This document shows positions 1 to 8,066 of a stretch of DNA of 64,000 nucleotides, in pieces. How positions within the stretch are numbered: position 1 is the first letter of the stretch; each line of letters begins with the position of its first letter. Source of the DNA: Schizochytrium sp. CCTCC M209059 (lineage: Eukaryota > Sar > Bigyra > Thraustochytrida > Thraustochytriidae). The notes beneath the pieces were generated by a model. The model was not told where the DNA came from and did not search any database. It saw only the letters and a list, made by a program, of their open reading frames with translations. Location: positions 62,001 to 126,000 of the forward strand of contig KN805410.1 in the NCBI GenBank assembly GCA_000818945.1. The letters are read 5' to 3'. The translations under genes were made by a program, and so were the position numbers.

Positions 1-404
1 TCTCCATTTGAGAAACTCGTCGCATCATGCGACCTTGTCTCTCATTTTCGATGGTGAAATTCAACGCAATAGCTAAAGGGGATCATGCAGCCAAGCAGCC
101 AGCTCAGGCTAGGCATTGGAAACCACCTGCCTTTCTTAACTCCGCCGGGACCTGAGAGACCTGAGAGACCTGAGACTCGCAAGCGGCTTGCTCGAATTTG
201 GGGCGCCGAGAGTTCCGTGGCGACATCAATCCAAGAACACACAACGACGACCAGCGTACGACGCGGAGACGCGGAGCGCAACGGACAGCAGGCAGGGCGG
301 AGACCTAGCTGCGGCACGGCACCGGGACAAGGGAGAGCGGCGCGGAGGTGCGGACACCTCGAGAGAGGCCGTCGGCTCGCCGCGCAGCACAAAGAGCAAG
401 AAGC
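1..404. other. upstream region of the first gene
   Basis: No convincing gene is seen here. Both strands are open in places, but the possible products are Arg/Ser-rich, lack recognisable domains and mostly begin at non-ATG codons. A short direct repeat of the type ctgagagac occurs near 152-175. The stretch most likely holds the promoter and 5' leader of the COPI-associated protein gene. Confidence 0.5.
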
Positions 405-1163
405 ATGGACGACGACCTCGAGGGCGACCAGCAGGCGTCGCGCAACGCGACGCTGCTCGGAGACAGCGTGGAAGTGCGCACGCGGCTAGAGTACATCAAG
501 GACCGCATCACGAAAGGACCTGTGCCGCTCAAGGGCATTTGCTTGGTGAGCTGCTGCGTGGCGATCGCCTTTGATGCCTTTGCGCTGATTGCAGACTTTT
601 TCACGATCCACCCAATGAAATTTATCCTGACCTTGTATGCAGCGACCTTTGCGTTCCTGGGCCTGCTGCTCGAGTTCAATCACATGTACTGTGGCCCGCT
701 CAAGGCATGGATCAATGTCTGGCTCAAGTTGTTGACGCGAGTTTGGGGCCGCGGCCTCTTTTACATTTTCGCCGGCGGGATTCACCTCTCGCTCAAGGGG
801 CTCTTTGGCTATTTGTGCGGGTTTACGCTTTTGGGGAGCGGCATCGCCTGCCTCATTGTCTCTCGTGTGGCTTCTCGCAAGCTTACTAAGCTCCACGACC
901 GAATTGTTCAGGGTCACACGGACGATCTCGTCTATGTGCGCCAGGTATTCAACCGCTACGACAAGGACAATAATGGTTCGCTCTCGGTCCCCGAGCTGGC
1001 TGCTTGCTGCAAGGAGCTAGGTACGGACTTCGCGGCGAACGAGCTTGTGGCCATTTTTGAATACCTGGACAAGGACTTTTCTGGCAAGCTCTCGTACGAA
1101 GAATTCGAGCGATGGTGGACTGGTGCCGACAGCGTCGCCTACGATCGCGTCCCAATGGTTTAA
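405..1163 (+). CDS. COPI-associated-type membrane protein with C-terminal EF-hand pair
   Basis: The 252-residue product begins at the first in-frame ATG; the open frame upstream has only a GTG. Four hydrophobic segments (about residues 44-66, 70-92, 116-131, 133-152) match the layout of COPI-associated/TVP15-like proteins, small Golgi membrane proteins linked to vesicle traffic. The soluble tail carries two canonical EF-hands. Loop 1 starts at about residue 186 with DKDNNGSLSVPE and loop 2 at about 222 with DKDFSGKLSYEE. Both keep Asp/Asn ligands at positions 1, 3 and 5 and Glu at position 12, so calcium binding is likely. The family name is inferred from topology and general resemblance; the EF-hands are seen directly. 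A role as a calcium-responsive Golgi or vesicle protein is inference. It is convergent with the macro-domain gene downstream. Confidence 0.8.
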   Translation: MDDDLEGDQQASRNATLLGDSVEVRTRLEYIKDRITKGPVPLKGICLVSCCVAIAFDAFALIADFFTIHPMKFILTLYAATFAFLGLLLEFNHMYCGPLKAWINVWLKLLTRVWGRGLFYIFAGGIHLSLKGLFGYLCGFTLLGSGIACLIVSRVASRKLTKLHDRIVQGHTDDLVYVRQVFNRYDKDNNGSLSVPELAACCKELGTDFAANELVAIFEYLDKDFSGKLSYEEFERWWTGADSVAYDRVPMV

Positions 1164-1250
1164 ACTTTCTTTTTTTCTTTTTGAAATCAATTCTGGCCAA
1201 GTTTCTTGTATGACAGACGCAATTTTGCATTGTTGGAGAATTCTTCTTTT

Positions 1251-1256
1251 AATAAA
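1251..1256 (+). terminator. candidate polyadenylation signal AATAAA
   Basis: An AATAAA hexamer lies 88 nt past the stop of the COPI-associated gene, in a T-rich stretch. Position and sequence suit a 3'-end signal, but a hexamer alone is weak evidence. Confidence 0.35.
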
Positions 1257-1414
1257 AATAACAATACATCCAATTCTTGCAGTTCCTTTTTTCCTTTCCT
1301 TTCCCCCATTTTCGTTTCACCCAAAAATACACATCTTTCTCTTTTTTCTCAAAATTTTCTATTCTTCTCCACTTCCTCACGAGGGCCAGGGAATTTGCTT
1401 TTTGTCAAAAGGTT

Positions 1415-2377
1415 TCATGGCTTTTTGCAGGCCTGTGTTCCTGGCTCACTGGAATTGCCGGAAACAGAGGTCGACGTGGTCGCAGGGACCGCCTTATGCA
1501 CAGGGTGAGGAACCGGATGCGGCGGCCTGGTTGCGACCACTTTGGCGGTATCAATATCGCTCGCGCTGGCCGCACGAGCACCATTGGTGTTTTTGTTGTC
1601 ATTGTTATTGTTACTAGCGCCACCCTTGTGTTGGGATTTTGGATCAGGCCCCAAGCTGCCGGCAGAAGCGGAAACACTTGGTTTCTCTTCCTTTGGGGGA
1701 GCACGCAAGAGCTCACCAGAAGGATCCTCGGCCCTTTGCGCGGGCGAAGAGGGCGCTGGGCCCGTGCGCGACATTTTCCGCTTGTCGCGAACAAAGACTG
1801 AGGCCGCAACCTCTTGCAGAATGAACTGCTCCTCGTCAGCATAGGCGCAGAGCGAAAGGTCGTCGCCCGAGCGAGCTGTTTCGTCAATGGCTCGGCAGGT
1901 GACCGCCAGAATCTCCTGCAGCGAGCGTGCGCCGCGAAAGACCCCAGCGCTTATGAGCGCAAAGGCGACGCGGCGAAGCTTGTGTTTGTGCGCGAGCTCG
2001 AGCGCTGTGACATACGCGGATCGGAGCTGGCCATCCTCTTCCCGGTGGTCCTCGTCCCGGGACAGTGGATAGCAGGGCCCCACGCTGTGAATGACAAAGT
2101 TCACCTGCAGCTTCCCGGCCACGGTGATCCTGCTTTCCCCCGTCGGTATTCGCACGCCGGGTTCCACCTGCGGGAGCTTATATCTAGCTGTGAGCAGCTC
2201 ATTTCCGCCCGCGTGGTTGACGGCGCCGTCGATGCCGCCGCCGCCGATCCCGCCGACGTTGGCCGCGTTAACGACCGCGTCGCCGCAAAAGTCCACGATC
2301 GAGCCTGCGCACACGCGCACGAGCGCGCCGTGCCGCGTCGTCCACCTGCTCAGCTCGCGCACCTCGCGCGCCGGCAT
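1415..2377 (-). CDS. macro-domain protein (MacroD-type ADP-ribose binding/hydrolase)
   Basis: The 320-residue product starts at an ATG (complement of 2375-2377). Residues 15-190 form a macro domain. DAVVNAAN (33-40) is followed by a glycine loop GGGGIDG (45-51), and SAGVFRG lies further on; these are the ADP-ribose-binding loops of MacroD/O-acetyl-ADP-ribose deacetylases. The Asp after the GGGG run, used in catalysis in MacroD proteins, is kept. The usual His-Arg after it (DGAIHRAAG in relatives) reads Asn-His here, so activity should be tested. The C-terminal third is low-complexity, with Asn and Pro/Ser runs and no domain I recognise. Expected role: removing mono-ADP-ribose from proteins or binding it. 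It is divergent from the kinase gene and shares a GC-rich upstream region with it. Confidence 0.85.
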   Translation of the reverse strand: MPAREVRELSRWTTRHGALVRVCAGSIVDFCGDAVVNAANVGGIGGGGIDGAVNHAGGNELLTARYKLPQVEPGVRIPTGESRITVAGKLQVNFVIHSVGPCYPLSRDEDHREEDGQLRSAYVTALELAHKHKLRRVAFALISAGVFRGARSLQEILAVTCRAIDETARSGDDLSLCAYADEEQFILQEVAASVFVRDKRKMSRTGPAPSSPAQRAEDPSGELLRAPPKEEKPSVSASAGSLGPDPKSQHKGGASNNNNDNKNTNGARAASASDIDTAKVVATRPPHPVPHPVHKAVPATTSTSVSGNSSEPGTQACKKP

Positions 2378-3154
2378 GACGGGCGTCGCCTCGCCTCGCC
2401 GTCACGTCGCCGCTAAGACCCACGCGGCGCGCGCGGGGCGACGCGGGCTTCGGCACCGCCCCTCCCTCTCCTCCCCTCTCTCTGCTTGCGCAGGCGAAGG
2501 AAGGGCTAGCTAGCACGTACTAACTACTGCTCCAAGGAAGGCAAGACGTGCTTGCAAGGCGTGCCTGGCGACGTGCAGCGGCAGAACCCAGAACCTGGTC
2601 GCGAGGAGGCGCGCCCCGCGCGCGCGCTGCCGCCCTGGCGCCGGCTCGCGCGGGCGGAGAGGGAGAGGGACCGGGGCGCAGGCGCAGGCGCAGGCGCAGG
2701 CGGAGGGGCCGGCGCAGGCGGAGATGCTGGCTGGAGAGGGGCTGGGAGAGGGAGATGATGAGGGCCATGCTTACCGGTTTCGAGCGCGCGACCGTCAGGC
2801 TGCGGCGCGGCCGGCGCGGCCCGCCGTCGTGCCGGAGAGGACAGGCCTGGTCGCCAAGGCACGGACCGCAACCTGTGCAGCCGGAGCGCCCGCAGGTTTC
2901 CCGGCGTGGAAAGCTGCAGCTGCTAGCTCAGGGCGGAGGCCTAGCACGGTGGGGAGCCTGGTGCTCACAAAGTGGACTCTCGCGCATCCAGCAGCGCGGA
3001 CCTGGCCGCCTGGACCAGCAACCAGCAGCTTGACTCCGTGGGGGCGCGAGAGGACGATGCAGACGCTGTCCAGTCCAGTCCAGCCGCCACGGCGGTCGCG
3101 TCAGCACAAACGGCGGGGAGACAAAACCCGAATTGACCCAATCGCCGAAGGAGT
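2378..3154. promoter_or_regulatory. shared upstream region of macro-domain and kinase genes
   Basis: A very GC-rich interval between two divergent genes. It contains a short GGCGCA tandem tract (about 2674-2705) and purine-rich runs. Open frames here are Arg/Ala/Pro-rich and look like composition artefacts. It probably carries both promoters. An upstream 5' exon of the kinase cannot be excluded, because the kinase N-terminus looks unlike its family. Confidence 0.5.
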
Positions 3155-4261
3155 ATGGGCGTCAGACGCCAAGCCGTCCGTCTCGGCCGGGATGGCTTCG
3201 GCTTTGCGGCCGCGACCTTTGCGGTGACGGCGGGGGCGTGGTCCCTGAGCTGGCCTCGTCGCGAGAATTATGGCGACGAGGACAGCAACAAGAGAAATTC
3301 CTTCGCAAGTTGCCAAGCCGCGCCTCTTGTCTCTGAGAAGAATCTCGTCAGATACCAGACCTTTCCCAAGGTCCTCGGCGTGGGCACATATGGAAAGGTT
3401 GTGCTCGGCAGGGACCTTGTCACGGGAAGCCAGGTTGCTGTCAAATGCGTTCGTAGCAGGCACGTTAGCGAAGGCGAGGTTGCAGCCATGCGTGAAATTT
3501 CCGCCCGCGGCGGTCATGCCAACATCCTCAAACTTATTGACGTAGTGCAGGAGCCCACGCAGACCCTCATCGTGACGGAGCTCGTCGCCGGCGAAGAAAT
3601 GTACGAGCGCTTAGCGCGCGATGGGCCTTTTGCCGAGGACGAGGCCGCTGCCCTGGCAAAGGCAATGGCCGAAGGGGTCGCTTTCCTCCACGAGCAAGTC
3701 GGAATGGCGCACTGCGACCTCAAACCCGAGAACGTCATTGTACAGACACCCCAAAAAAGTTGCATTGCATCCTTGAACGCAGATCATGCACGCGCAAATG
3801 AGGCTGGAACCCGGCTCAAAATTGTTGACTTTGGAAGCGCGAATATTTTGGCCACGCGTGCTGCGGAAAAGCGTCTCGACGATCGCCGCCTTGCTTGGGC
3901 CGGAACCAACGTGTACAGACCGCCAGAAAGCTTTGGGGAGACAGTAGAAGACCTGGCGACGCCTCTCGGCAAAGAGGCGGATATGTTCGCTCTCGGTTGC
4001 ATCCTTTTTATCTGTCTCTACGGCGCACACCCGTTCAACCCGTACGAGGATCTTGAAGAGTCGGAGATTTGTGGTCGCATCAAATATGGCGAGTGGCGCT
4101 TCCTCGACGAACGCTCCGAGATGGTTTCGCCCCTGGCCAAAGATCTGATTCGCCGGTTGCTTGACATCGACCCGCGCACTCGGGCCACGGCATCAGATGT
4201 GCTCCAACATCCTTGGCTCAAAGTAGTAGTAGCCGCATCACCAGCGGCAACCATGAAGTAG
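3155..4261 (+). CDS. CAMK-like serine/threonine protein kinase with HCD catalytic loop
   Basis: The 368-residue product begins at ATG 3155. A complete protein kinase domain spans about residues 68-356: glycine loop GVGTYGKV (75-82), VAIK-type lysine at 97, catalytic loop HCDLKPENV (186-194), DFG at 225-227, activation segment ending GTNVYRPPE (250-258), and a C-lobe with RRLLDIDPRTRATASDVLQHPW. Motif style and the final HPW suggest the CAMK/SNF1-like group. The HRD arginine is replaced by cysteine, so this is a non-RD kinase that may not need activation-loop phosphorylation in the usual way. Catalytic Lys, Asp, Asn and DFG-Asp are all kept, so it should be active. Residues 1-65, including a hydrophobic run at 15-33, are not typical and may be an unspliced 5' region. 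Substrate unknown. Confidence 0.85.
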   Translation: MGVRRQAVRLGRDGFGFAAATFAVTAGAWSLSWPRRENYGDEDSNKRNSFASCQAAPLVSEKNLVRYQTFPKVLGVGTYGKVVLGRDLVTGSQVAVKCVRSRHVSEGEVAAMREISARGGHANILKLIDVVQEPTQTLIVTELVAGEEMYERLARDGPFAEDEAAALAKAMAEGVAFLHEQVGMAHCDLKPENVIVQTPQKSCIASLNADHARANEAGTRLKIVDFGSANILATRAAEKRLDDRRLAWAGTNVYRPPESFGETVEDLATPLGKEADMFALGCILFICLYGAHPFNPYEDLEESEICGRIKYGEWRFLDERSEMVSPLAKDLIRRLLDIDPRTRATASDVLQHPWLKVVVAASPAATMK

Positions 4262-4432
4262 ACTTTGACTAGAAACAAAAGAAATGTAAACTAAATGTAG
4301 GAAAATCCATGGCAGAACCTCTTTGACTCTCTTCGCTCCACCGATGTGACATCACCACCATCCCATCGTCATTTTCATTTCGCAAATTTGGCCAAATTAG
4401 CCTAGGCCTAGATTAGGATCGAATCAGCAAGT

Positions 4433-4466
4433 GAGCGAGCGAGCAAGCGAGCGAGCGAGCGAGCAA
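4433..4466 (+). repeat. (GAGC)n-like short tandem repeat in 5' leader
   Basis: Repeats of gagc/aagc precede the next gene's ATG by about 60 nt. Similar GCAA/GCGA tracts sit upstream of other genes in this window (about 25780 and 29695). Confidence 0.7.
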
Positions 4467-4524
4467 AGAAGCGCCATTCAAGCGCCGTAGCCGCGTTCGC
4501 GGTCAACGTGCTGGCCGCAACGCG

Positions 4525-6771
4525 ATGCAAAGCTTCCTCGTGGACGCAGGGCGCATCGGCGCGAGCGCTGGCGCAGGCGGTCTCGAGGGCCGTCGGAGAT
4601 GGCGCGACGCAGCGCTCGCGCCAAGATTGCTTGTTCTCGACGACGACCACGGCGAATTGGTGCTCCTCGACCCTCTCGGGCCCGCTGTCTGCGCAAGACT
4701 TCCACTCGCGAGCATTGCGCAGCTCGGCTTTTGCGAGCAAGCGCTCGAAACTGCGTCGCCGCGTCGGCCCCAAAGGTCTCGACTTGCGCTGCTTTTGGCC
4801 GTCAAGACTTCGAGCGAGACCGTCATTGCTGCGGGCCCTCGCGACGCCGATGGTGGCCTCCGCATCGTGGTCGTGCCAAGATTTGCCAGAGACTTTGACA
4901 CGTTGACGCTGCGCATCTTTCAAAGCCCATGGACCGAACAGCTTGGTATGCCATCCCCCGAGGCTAACAAAGTTCTCACAAGCCTCGACGTGCAAGAAGA
5001 CTGGACGTTTCTCACGCTCGAATCGCTGCAAAGCTTTGATGTCGAGTCCTTTGGGGAGCAGGCCTCCCAAGGCCCGCCTCAGCCCCGCTTCGGCGCTCCG
5101 CCTGATAACCTGAGGCTTGGCGTTTCTCAAACACATATCTGTCTTGCCCGAGCGGCACGAGTCTCGTCAGAGCAAAACAGATATGAGCAAGCAGACGCTG
5201 ACAGTGATGGACTCGTTCTTTTGTATCAGGAACCCCTTGCAGCTCTTTCGCGCCTCTCGCTTCTCGCAGACGCCGTTGTGCTCGTACAGTTTGCAAGTGG
5301 AAGAATTCTTCGCTTCAGTTGCGCACCTTCTATCGATGTTCCGGCGCTCGTGTCTGTTCTTCTGGGCAGAGCACGTTATTTGCAAATGGATCAAGCGGGT
5401 CTCATTGCGCACTCTGTGATGGGATGGTTCGAAGGGTCCGAGGACACCGTGACGCGACTCGCCAAGCTAGCTGGCGTCAAGACGCGTCCAGCGCCCATTG
5501 CACTTCCTGTGGGGTCGCAGACCTCCGCTTCGCCTTCTTCGAGACACCCCGAGTCACCCCGATTGCCTGAAACTTTCCCCAATCTCAACAAAGACCTTGA
5601 GCCCGATGTTCATGTCGGTGCGAGAGAGGCAGACATGGAAACTCATTCACATGAAGACACGCAGAACGATGAAGCAGCCGAGGTGCTAGCCCGCGCCCAA
5701 TCTCTCCTTGCAAAGTTCAACGATCTCTCAATGGGAGACTCGGTATCGCTGCACTCGCAAAATATTGGACTGGACGCAAACAGCGAGGACAGCAATCCAC
5801 GGGAAGATGATGATGACGACGACGACGACGACGACGAAGACGACGAAGACGAAGACGAAGACGAAGAAGGAAGTATCGACGAAGATGACCCGGAGCAGGA
5901 CGACGAAGATGACGACGAAGTTGGCGACGAGGATCAAGACGAAGGTCAAGACGATAACGAGCGAGGAGAGAGTACTAAGGAGTCGCAGTCCAATGGAAAC
6001 AATACCACTTCGAATGTTTCAATGATGCCAAGTGTCCCCAGTGACACGCGTGCGGAGGACTCGCCGTTGGTTTCCTCGAAACCAGAGCAGCTCAGTGTGC
6101 GCTCACCCGAGCCAGCAAACTTTGTGCTTGCGTCTCCGCTCGAGTCTCAGTCGCCTCCACCTCCGCCACCATCTGACTCGCCACCTCCTGCATTGCAACC
6201 ACTCAAGACGAAAACAAACGATGTGAAAAGTGTACAAGCCGAACGCGATGATGTGCCAAGTCAAATCACGGGCTTGAACAAGGAAGCAGAGTGTGAAACG
6301 GATGCTCCCGGCGCTTCAGAAGCTGCGCCGCAAGATAACATAAGGGAAGATGAAGCCACGGATGAGGAAGAGGAGGAGGAGGAGGAGGAAGAAGAACAAC
6401 AACAACAAGAAGAAGGAGGAGCAGGAGAAGTGAATGCCGATACATTTCCTCGTCACGATGATGACGATGTTCACCCCGCAGAGACCGACGTGGCGAGCAG
6501 TGCGCACGACGACGAAAGTCAAGTGGGGTCTCCCCTGGACAAGACACTTGAGATTGCGAACATGCAGGCTGCCCGACAAGGTCTGAGCGTGCCCGTCGTA
6601 GGCGGTGATGAGGACCGTGGCGTCCTAAGCGGCAGAATCGGAACCCAGCAGCGACGGCGACGGTCGACCGCAAACCTCAGGCAACGCTCGCCCCAAGATA
6701 ACAAATTCCCGGAACGATCGCGTTCCAAGTCTAAACGTAGAAGCACCGCCGCATCCTGCAAACAGCAATAG
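4525..6771 (+). CDS. large acidic low-complexity protein with weak RME-8-like N-terminus
   Basis: The 748-residue product begins at ATG 4525. The first ~320 residues look folded and beta-rich. They weakly recall the PH-like N-terminal modules of the endosomal J-protein RME-8/DNAJC13, for example the 'LV.F.SG.ILRFS......LVSVLLGRAR' pattern near residues 255-285. No J domain follows. From about residue 430 the chain is disordered and strongly acidic, with long Asp/Glu runs coded by GAC/GAG triplet repeats, a Pro-rich patch near 545-560, and a basic Arg/Ser tail at the end. If the RME-8 resemblance is real, a membrane-trafficking role is possible; this is a low-confidence inference. It lies in tandem after the kinase and converges on the GTPase gene. 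Confidence 0.7.
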   Translation: MQSFLVDAGRIGASAGAGGLEGRRRWRDAALAPRLLVLDDDHGELVLLDPLGPAVCARLPLASIAQLGFCEQALETASPRRPQRSRLALLLAVKTSSETVIAAGPRDADGGLRIVVVPRFARDFDTLTLRIFQSPWTEQLGMPSPEANKVLTSLDVQEDWTFLTLESLQSFDVESFGEQASQGPPQPRFGAPPDNLRLGVSQTHICLARAARVSSEQNRYEQADADSDGLVLLYQEPLAALSRLSLLADAVVLVQFASGRILRFSCAPSIDVPALVSVLLGRARYLQMDQAGLIAHSVMGWFEGSEDTVTRLAKLAGVKTRPAPIALPVGSQTSASPSSRHPESPRLPETFPNLNKDLEPDVHVGAREADMETHSHEDTQNDEAAEVLARAQSLLAKFNDLSMGDSVSLHSQNIGLDANSEDSNPREDDDDDDDDDDEDDEDEDEDEEGSIDEDDPEQDDEDDDEVGDEDQDEGQDDNERGESTKESQSNGNNTTSNVSMMPSVPSDTRAEDSPLVSSKPEQLSVRSPEPANFVLASPLESQSPPPPPPSDSPPPALQPLKTKTNDVKSVQAERDDVPSQITGLNKEAECETDAPGASEAAPQDNIREDEATDEEEEEEEEEEEQQQQEEGGAGEVNADTFPRHDDDDVHPAETDVASSAHDDESQVGSPLDKTLEIANMQAARQGLSVPVVGGDEDRGVLSGRIGTQQRRRRSTANLRQRSPQDNKFPERSRSKSKRRSTAASCKQQ

Positions 6772-6875
6772 GTATAACCTGGCCCATACTTGGCAAGACT
6801 GACAAAGGGCCTGAACTTGAATCTAACTCTGTATTTGAATCGGGAATTATCTTGTTTACACGATAATGAAAAAGA

Positions 6876-6881
6876 AATAAA
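6876..6881 (+). terminator. candidate polyadenylation signal AATAAA
   Basis: An AATAAA hexamer lies 105 nt after the stop of the acidic protein gene, within the 132-nt gap to the convergent GTPase gene. Suggestive only. Confidence 0.35.
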
Positions 6882-6903
6882 TCGAAAACTCTGTTCGGTC
6901 GAT

Positions 6904-7473
6904 TTATAGCATACGTAAGAGACCGCCTTGCAGAGATTCAATCCCTTCTCCTGTTTTGCACGATGTTCGAAAGTGCTTGACACCCCATAGCTCTGCCTGT
7001 CGATCGTGTGCTTCGTCTGATACAAAGGTCGTGCCTTCCATACCTACTGTGTCGACTTTGTTACGTACAAGGATAATGGGGGCGTTTGGAATTGCGCGCA
7101 AAGCTTCGTTGCGCCAAAACATGCATCGCTCCAAAGATTCGGGTCTCGAGGCGTCATATACCAGGATTACTGCATGGGCCCCGCGATAGTTTTGCTGCAC
7201 GATTGGAACATAGCGCGGCGCCCCGCTGCACGTCCAGAGTTCCAGGACAACAACTTCGGAGCCGCCAAGGGTCAGAACTTCATTGCACGAAACTTCGACG
7301 CCCAGCGTCTCGCAGTGAGCCTCCTCAAAAGGTTTGCTCAAGAGGCGTCGAACAACGCTCTTCTTGCCCGACTTCCGATCGCCGAGCAAGACTACCTTGA
7401 GTTTGCGCATTGCCGACGGCTCTCCTCCTCCAGCATGGTTCGTCTCGACATTGCTCTCTGCGTGCGCCGTCAT
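6904..7473 (-). CDS. Ras/Rab-like small GTPase with degenerate nucleotide-binding motifs
   Basis: From the first in-frame ATG (complement of 7471-7473) the product is 189 residues, typical of a small GTPase. The fold signature is clear: beta1 KVVLLGDRKSGKKS (26-39), then ILVYDAS, base-recognition NKVD and a TSCKT (G5) motif. Two phosphate/Mg motifs deviate. The P-loop reads G-DRKS-GKKS, so the usual Ser/Thr after GK is Lys. The G3 motif reads WTCSGA (80-85) in place of WDTAGQ, losing both the Mg-linked Asp and the catalytic Gln. The C-terminus ends ...LLRML with no prenylation cysteine. I infer an atypical or pseudo-GTPase that may bind nucleotide but hydrolyse poorly and is not lipid-anchored. 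It is divergent from WDR61. Confidence 0.8.
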   Translation of the reverse strand: MTAHAESNVETNHAGGGEPSAMRKLKVVLLGDRKSGKKSVVRRLLSKPFEEAHCETLGVEVSCNEVLTLGGSEVVVLELWTCSGAPRYVPIVQQNYRGAHAVILVYDASRPESLERCMFWRNEALRAIPNAPIILVRNKVDTVGMEGTTFVSDEAHDRQAELWGVKHFRTSCKTGEGIESLQGGLLRML

Positions 7474-8066
7474 GGTTTTTGCACCAGGAACGTGCTCCAA
7501 AAGTGGTAGCCGCCACGCCAGCCCGTTCCGTGTTTACCGCCGGGCCTACGGAAGCCGCTTCACTCCAGGCCCAAAGCAAGCATGTATTGTTGTAGGTCGG
7601 GCAAAGTCCGAAAGGAGAAAATAAAGAAGGAACAAGAAGAAATTGCTGGGACGACTGCAGTGTCACGTGAAGAAGCCCTCATGCCCATAATGACGATCCG
7701 GGACCCCATCTAACGGCTCGCACGATGGAAGAAAAACTAAAAAATCCCCCCCATGCTTACTTTCGTGCGAGTCTTGGGCCGAGCGAGAGACAGATAGATC
7801 CCACTTGCAGAATCGTCACAAGATCTTGTGACATCGCGCTCTGTTGCACACAAAGCAAAGACAACCTTCGCCCGTCCTCAGGCCTCATCCTCTTAGGCCT
7901 CACTCATCAAGGCAACGAGTTCACATTCGCATTCCACGTAGGCACATAACCGCCACATTGAAGTACGGTTTCGTAACGTATTTAAACGCCTCAAGCGGGC
8001 TTGCCAATCTGCGGACGCCAGACTCCATACCCGCGCCGACGTAGACCGCAGCGCGCAAGCAAGACG
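7474..8066. promoter_or_regulatory. shared upstream region of small GTPase and WDR61 genes
   Basis: A 593-nt interval between divergent start codons with no supported gene. It is less GC-rich than other intergenic stretches here and includes an A-run near 7738 and mixed sequence. It presumably holds both promoters. Confidence 0.45.

Noticed and set aside
2548..3033. 161-codon forward frame upstream of the kinase
   Set aside because: It is composed of Arg/Gly repeats from a GGCGCA tract, with no splice evidence linking it to the kinase.
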